NCBI GenBank assembly: GCA_934875675.1
Contig: CAKXIK010000038.1
Coordinates: 1-26,894, forward strand
DNA: 26,894 bases
Reading direction: 5' to 3'
Source: an uncultured bacterium
Lineage (GTDB): Bacteria > Bacillota > Clostridia > Oscillospirales > Acutalibacteraceae
Shown here: one piece after another, positions 22,872 to 26,894 of the stretch
Layout of the letters: each line of letters opens with the position of its first letter
Position numbering within the stretch: the first letter of the stretch is position 1
Translations under genes and position numbers: made by a program
Notes under the pieces: generated by a model
Database searches by the model: none
What the model was told of the DNA's origin: nothing
What the model saw: the letters and a program-made list of their open reading frames with translations, nothing else

Positions 22872-25286
22872 TCAGCGCATTTCAATTCCAAGGCAATGCT
22901 TTAGATTGCCAAGAATTTTCTTAATAAAGCGGTTAACATCCTCTGGGGTGAATGGTTTATCGGTCGGAACAAAGGAAAGCTTGAAGGCCATACTTTTTTT
23001 GCCTTCACCAATCTGCTCACTACGATAAATATCGAACAGTTCTACGTTGCCGATCTGGGGACACGCCTTAGAAATTTCCTTTTGAATGACACCGCATTCT
23101 GTCTTTTCATCCACAATCAGTGCAAGATCACGCATAACAATGGGATGTTCCGAAATCGGCTGATAGCGGAAATTAGCCTCCACATGCTTCATCAAAGCGG
23201 CTTCGTCCAGTTCTGCAAGGAAGATTTTGTGATTACTCTTGCTATCCTTGGGAAGCTTAAGTTCTGCCGTTACATTATTCGCAAGTTTGCCGAAAACGCC
23301 GACACGCTCGCCCTCACAAAGGATATAAGCAGAAATGCCGGGGTGCAAATAAGAAACATCCTGCGCACGTTCATAGTCAAATTTAAGACCAAACGCCTCA
23401 CCCAATGCTTCAACGGCACCCTTTAAGGTGAAGAAGCTCTCTTCATCACCAAAAATCGCCGCTCCCAGATGCAAAATCTCTTTGGGGAGCTCCGTAACCG
23501 GAAGTGCCTTTGGCTCATATACATTAGAAAGCTCAAAAATGCGGCCTTCGTTATTTCCGCGCTTAATGTTTTCCACCACGGTATTCAGCATAGACGGAGC
23601 GAGCAGCGGACGCATAATCGTCAGATTCGATGTGATTGGATTCAGTAGTCGAATGACATTGCGTTCCGGGGCATCTTCTGCAATGTGTAATGCATCCAAA
23701 TCCGCGTCCGCATAGAATGCCAGCGTAGACACCTCGTAAAAGCCCTGTCCGCACATAACATTTTTGATCTTTCTCTGCTTTTTTTGGTCAGCATTCCATC
23801 CCCCGCTGGTTACCAACGCATTTTTGAGGAAGGTTGGCACAATTTTATCATAACCGTATTCGCGGATGACCTCTTCCGCCAGATCCGGTTCGCCAATATC
23901 AATATCCTCACGGTAACGCGGTGCAGTAACATGCAGCACATCGCCGTCACGCTCAATTTTGAAATTCAGACGAAGCAGAATATCCTCAATGGCATCTGCG
24001 GGAACTTCAATTCCAAGAATGCGGTTGATTCCGCTGACGGTCGCAGTGAAATGTTTTCCTTCGCGTGGGGCACCTGCGCTCAAGTCGAATTCGCTGGCAG
24101 TGATTTCTCCGCAGCCCAATTCCTGAATTAAATGAAGCGCACGCGCCATGCCCAACTCGGTGGTATACTCGGAAATGCCCTTTTCATAGTGACTGGAAGC
24201 ATCGGTCGTCTGCCCTAACCCACGCGCTGTTTTGCGAATATTATCACGGGCAAATTTGGCAGATTCGAACAGCATCTGAGTGGTATTCGCTGTAATTTCG
24301 CTGTTCAAGCCACCCATCACGCCGGCCAGAGCGACCGGCTTATTTCCGTCGCAGATGACAAGATTATTACTGTCCAGTGTAAATTCTTTATTGTCGAGGG
24401 TAACGATCTTTTCGCTGTCATGCGCGCGCCGAACAATGATCTGATTGCTCTCGAGCGTTGAGAGATCAAACGCATGCATCGGCTGACCGATTTCAAGCAT
24501 GACGTAGTTGGTAATATCCACTACATTACTGATGCTGCGCAGCCCGCAAAGAGCCAGTTGACGCTTCATCCAGCGCGGGGATGTTCCTAATTTAATATTG
24601 CGAACCGCATGCCCCAGATAGCGCGGGCAAAGATCCGGTGCTTCTACAGAAATACCAAACCCATCATAGACATAGCTGCTTTGCGTATAATCTGTCGCGG
24701 GCATTTTGAGCGGCTTTCCGAGAACTGCGGCAACCTCACGCGCAATGCCTAACACAGACTGGCAGTCTGCACGGTTTGCGGTAACAGAAATGTCAAAAAT
24801 ATAATCGTTCAAGCCCACAACTTCGCTGATATCGGTTCCGGGAATGGTATCTTCCGGCAAAATCATAATGCCGTAAACTTCGGCTCCCTCATACAGGTCC
24901 TCGTTAAGTCCCAGCTCCTCACCAGAGCATAGCATGCCATTGGATTCGATACCCATGAGCTTTTTCTTCTTAATTTTGATTCCGCCGGGCAATGTTGACT
25001 GATCCAAAGCAGCCGGCACATGCGCACCCACAAAAATGTTATCCGCACCCGTGCTGATCTGAATATCCTGACCATATTTACCACAATCCAGCTTGCAAAC
25101 CGTCAGATGGGTTCCCTCCTGCTTGACTGCCTCTGTGATAACGCCAACCACAACCCGATCCAGCTCTGCGCCCAAATCGATCAACTCTTCCACTTCAAAA
25201 CCGCAGGAAAACAATTTCTCCTGCAGCTCCTGCGGAGCAATATCGATATCGACATATTCTTTCAACCAACTGAAAGGTACTTTCAT
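22872..25286 (-). CDS. pheT: Phenylalanyl-tRNA synthetase beta subunit
   Basis: An 804-residue subunit that, with PheS, charges tRNA-Phe as an alpha2-beta2 tetramer. It begins MKVPFSWLKEYVDIDIAPQE, then carries the EMAP/OB-fold tRNA-binding domain (about 40-150, ITEAVKQEGTHLTVCKLDCG), the B3/B4 editing domain (about 200-390, SISNVVDITNYVMLEIGQPM and then GVMGG), the B5 domain, the catalytic-like core with RLLNPITSNLTIMRPLLAPS, and the C-terminal anticodon-binding FDX-ACB domain (FRYQPISEHPIVMRDLALIV). Length is normal. AGGCAGGG lies about 9 nt before the ATG. It follows pheS by 131 nt, longer than usual, and the gap contains an imperfect stem (25307-25315 with 25328-25337). Confidence 0.97.
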   Translation of the reverse strand: MKVPFSWLKEYVDIDIAPQELQEKLFSCGFEVEELIDLGAELDRVVVGVITEAVKQEGTHLTVCKLDCGKYGQDIQISTGADNIFVGAHVPAALDQSTLPGGIKIKKKKLMGIESNGMLCSGEELGLNEDLYEGAEVYGIMILPEDTIPGTDISEVVGLNDYIFDISVTANRADCQSVLGIAREVAAVLGKPLKMPATDYTQSSYVYDGFGISVEAPDLCPRYLGHAVRNIKLGTSPRWMKRQLALCGLRSISNVVDITNYVMLEIGQPMHAFDLSTLESNQIIVRRAHDSEKIVTLDNKEFTLDSNNLVICDGNKPVALAGVMGGLNSEITANTTQMLFESAKFARDNIRKTARGLGQTTDASSHYEKGISEYTTELGMARALHLIQELGCGEITASEFDLSAGAPREGKHFTATVSGINRILGIEVPADAIEDILLRLNFKIERDGDVLHVTAPRYREDIDIGEPDLAEEVIREYGYDKIVPTFLKNALVTSGGWNADQKKQRKIKNVMCGQGFYEVSTLAFYADADLDALHIAEDAPERNVIRLLNPITSNLTIMRPLLAPSMLNTVVENIKRGNNEGRIFELSNVYEPKALPVTELPKEILHLGAAIFGDEESFFTLKGAVEALGEAFGLKFDYERAQDVSYLHPGISAYILCEGERVGVFGKLANNVTAELKLPKDSKSNHKIFLAELDEAALMKHVEANFRYQPISEHPIVMRDLALIVDEKTECGVIQKEISKACPQIGNVELFDIYRSEQIGEGKKSMAFKLSFVPTDKPFTPEDVNRFIKKILGNLKHCLGIEMR

Positions 25287-25417
25287 CGTTATAACCCTGC
25301 CTTTCCGCCGAACCGCGAATTTTGAAACGGTTCCGGCATACCGAAATTACGATTTTAAATCACCATGAAATAACTACGCTAGATAAAAGATTTATCCTGC
25401 GTCCTCGCGATGCTGAA

Positions 25418-26440
25418 TCAGTCTTTGAATTGCTTGAGGAAACGAAGATCATTTTCGAAAAGCAATCCCATGTTATTGATACCATATTTGAGCATCGCGA
25501 TTCGTTCCACACCAATGCCAAACGCAATTCCGGAATAGATTTCAGGATCAATTCCGCAGTTTCTTAAAACATTATGGTGAACCACACCACCACCAAGAAC
25601 TTCAATCCAGCCCGTATGCTTGCAAAGCGGGCATCCCTTGCCTCCACATTCAAAGCAGCTGACGTCAACCTCAACGCTCGGCTCTGTGAACGGAAAATAG
25701 CTTGGGCGCAGCCGCGTCTTCACATCGCCGGAAAAAATCGTCTGGACAAATTTATCCAGCATTCCCTGCAGATCGCACAGCGTAATCCCCTTATCCACAA
25801 CCAACCCTTCCAGCTGATGGAACATCGGCGAATGCGTTGCGTCACTGTCCGAACGGAAAACGCGTCCCGGTACCAACACCTTAATCGGGGGCTGCTGGCG
25901 ATCCATCACGCGAATCTGCCCCGGACTGGTGTGTGTGCGCAAAACGATATCCTCTGCAACATAAAAGGTATCCTGCATATCGCGTGCCGGATGATTTTTG
26001 GCAACATTCAGCCGTGTAAAGTTATGGTCATCATCTTCAATTTCGGGACCTTCAAAGATCTCAAAGCCCATTCCGGCAAACACATCGATCATCTGATTTT
26101 TTGTGATTGTAATGGGATGCAGCGTTCCTGCCGGACGATGCACAGCCGGCAGCGTAATATCAACCTGTTCGCTTTTATTGGTATTTTCCAATTCTATTTG
26201 CTCAATTTGCTCACGCAGCTGCTGATATCTGCTCTCAACATGAGTTTTAAAAAGATTGATGCTTTTTCCCACTGCCGGGCGGGTTTCCTGCGGTACATCG
26301 CGCAACCCTTTCATCAGATCGGCAATACTTCCGTTCTTGCTTAAATACTTCTGCCAAAAGTCAGCCAGACCTTCTTTGGAGCGCACTGCACTGATGGCTT
26401 GTTCCATTTGCTCTTGGAGAGCTCTAATTCGTTCTTCCAT
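25418..26440 (-). CDS. pheS: Phenylalanyl-tRNA synthetase alpha subunit
   Basis: The 340-residue catalytic subunit of phenylalanyl-tRNA synthetase. An N-terminal coiled-coil arm (about 1-85) contacts tRNA. The class II core has motif 1 around ITKNQMIDVFAGMGFEIFEG, motif 2 around HTSPGQIRVM and PGRVFRSDSDATHSPMFHQL, the phenylalanine pocket region RPSYFPFTEPSVEVDV, and motif 3 GIAFGIGVERIAML. An insertion CFECGGKGCPLCKHTGW carries four cysteines and looks like a small zinc knuckle, as in many bacterial PheS. GAGGTG lies 6 nt before the ATG. It is the first gene after the T-box leader. Confidence 0.97.
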   Translation of the reverse strand: MEERIRALQEQMEQAISAVRSKEGLADFWQKYLSKNGSIADLMKGLRDVPQETRPAVGKSINLFKTHVESRYQQLREQIEQIELENTNKSEQVDITLPAVHRPAGTLHPITITKNQMIDVFAGMGFEIFEGPEIEDDDHNFTRLNVAKNHPARDMQDTFYVAEDIVLRTHTSPGQIRVMDRQQPPIKVLVPGRVFRSDSDATHSPMFHQLEGLVVDKGITLCDLQGMLDKFVQTIFSGDVKTRLRPSYFPFTEPSVEVDVSCFECGGKGCPLCKHTGWIEVLGGGVVHHNVLRNCGIDPEIYSGIAFGIGVERIAMLKYGINNMGLLFENDLRFLKQFKD

Positions 26441-26718
26441 AGTACACCTCGTTTTTCTAAATAAAAAAACGCCTTCATCCCCATAATAAAGGGACGAAGA
26501 CGAAATCTCCGCGGTACCACCCGTTTTTTTGCCTGAGCAAACACTCTTGCGACGGTTAACGGCGCCGACCCGTTGCGGCCTACTTTAGTTCAGCCACACC
26601 GCTCAAAAGGGAACTTCGCACTTGCCGTTTCAATAAAACCACTTTCAGCCTTGGTGGTTTTTCTCTGGAATTGAAGCACTGGCAAAACTACTTCCTTTGT
26701 CACTGCGTTATCTTTATG
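26441..26718 (-). promoter_or_regulatory. T-box riboswitch responding to uncharged tRNA-Phe
   Basis: The minus-strand leader holds the T-box core GGGTGGTACCGCGG (26508-26521); its TGGT can pair with the ACCA end of tRNA-Phe. Stem I is visible: TTCAAT/ATTGAA, TTGCC/GGCAA and a base stem AAAGGAA/TTCCCTTT. The specifier loop has AGTA on one side and GAA-G-TTC on the other; TTC at 26611-26613 is a phenylalanine codon. The terminator follows as 12-bp arms with G-U pairs (26470-26503) and seven T. Low charging of tRNA-Phe should favour the antiterminator and raise pheS-pheT expression. Confidence 0.95.
26461..26503 (-). terminator. Terminator hairpin of the pheS T-box leader
   Basis: Minus-strand arms CGTCTTCGTCCC and GGGATGAAGGCG with an 8- to 9-nt loop are followed by TTTTTTT (complement of 26463-26469). 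It ends 20-odd bases before the pheS ribosome site and is the regulated stop of the T-box. Confidence 0.92.
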
Positions 26719-26724
26719 TTTTAT

Positions 26725-26753
26725 AGTTTATCAAATTCATTCAAAAAATGCAA
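26725..26753 (-). promoter_or_regulatory. Probable promoter of the pheS-pheT T-box transcript
   Basis: Minus-strand TTGCAT, 17-bp spacer, TAAACT, placed right before the T-box stem I. An overlapping alternative uses TATAAA (26720-26725) with a poor TTTTTT -35. Either gives a leader of about 275-280 nt, which is usual for a T-box. Confidence 0.5.
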
Positions 26754-26843
26754 GTCATTTTTTGAAGATTTTCTTTCTTCCGTCTGCGTTGTAAATAGAT
26801 ATGACCCATCTACCCGAAAAAAAAAAGATATGGTAACAATCGC

Positions 26844-26894
26844 ATTTCAAAGCCTTAGACCGGAGCCGCAGGCGGAGGGAAAAGGCTTTGAAAT
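26844..26894. repeat. Inverted repeat with perfect 13-bp arms at the window edge
   Basis: Arms ATTTCAAAGCCTT (26844-26856) and AAGGCTTTGAAAT (26882-26894) enclose a G+C-rich 25-nt loop that itself contains CCG/CGG pairing. It lies more than 90 bp upstream of the pheS promoter and has no T-run within the window, so its role is open: the terminator of an unseen gene, the end of a small palindromic repeat element, or a structured RNA. The arms may extend beyond the window. Confidence 0.6.

Noticed and set aside
25574..26344. 256-residue open frame opposite pheS
   Set aside because: Entirely antisense to the pheS catalytic core, rich in His and Arg as expected for a shadow frame.

Overview
The window looks like chromosomal core sequence from a low-to-mid G+C Gram-positive bacterium of class Clostridia, most likely Oscillospirales/Ruminococcaceae-like. 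The reasons are a phenylalanine T-box leader ahead of pheS-pheT, an IreB-type regulator, an XpaC-TelA pair, an HPr-like protein without the usual histidine, a sodium-pumping decarboxylase beta subunit, strong Shine-Dalgarno sites and consensus sigma-A promoters. The genus is inference. I see no rRNA, tRNA, CRISPR array, phage gene or insertion sequence.

Layout. 1-2.5 kb (minus strand): the start of a potA-like polyamine ABC ATPase behind a leader of about 180 nt with a strong stem-loop, then an AGCS sodium:alanine symporter. 2.5-7.3 kb (minus): a single-gene RND exporter carrying a coiled-coil insertion of about 190 residues, and a Gfo/Idh/MocA oxidoreductase. 7.5-10.3 kb: a 98-residue cysteine-containing protein (plus) converging on a PcrA-type helicase (minus), with an 85-bp nested inverted repeat between them. 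10.4-13.3 kb: beta and gamma-type subunits of a sodium-translocating decarboxylase (minus), divergent from a LysR-type regulator (plus). 13.4-17.2 kb: an ABC-F ATPase (plus), an HPr-like protein (minus) and the tRNA methylthiotransferase MtaB (plus). 17.2-18.9 kb: a ROK sugar kinase (minus) and a 728-bp gap that holds the decayed C-terminus of an AraC-type regulator. 18.9-21.4 kb: xpaC and telA (plus). 21.4-26.9 kb (minus): a histidine phosphatase translationally coupled to a small conserved-looking protein, ireB, pheT, pheS, the T-box leader, and an inverted repeat at the window edge.

The genes form many short, independently promoted and terminated units rather than one pathway. The clearest functional groups are pheS-pheT under tRNA-Phe sensing, the LysR/decarboxylase divergon, and xpaC-telA. 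The most unusual items are the RND pump with its own coiled-coil hairpin and no adaptor gene, the decarboxylase pair without carboxyltransferase or biotin carrier, the His-less HPr-like protein, and several structured leaders. I found no convincing new multi-gene defence or biosynthetic system.
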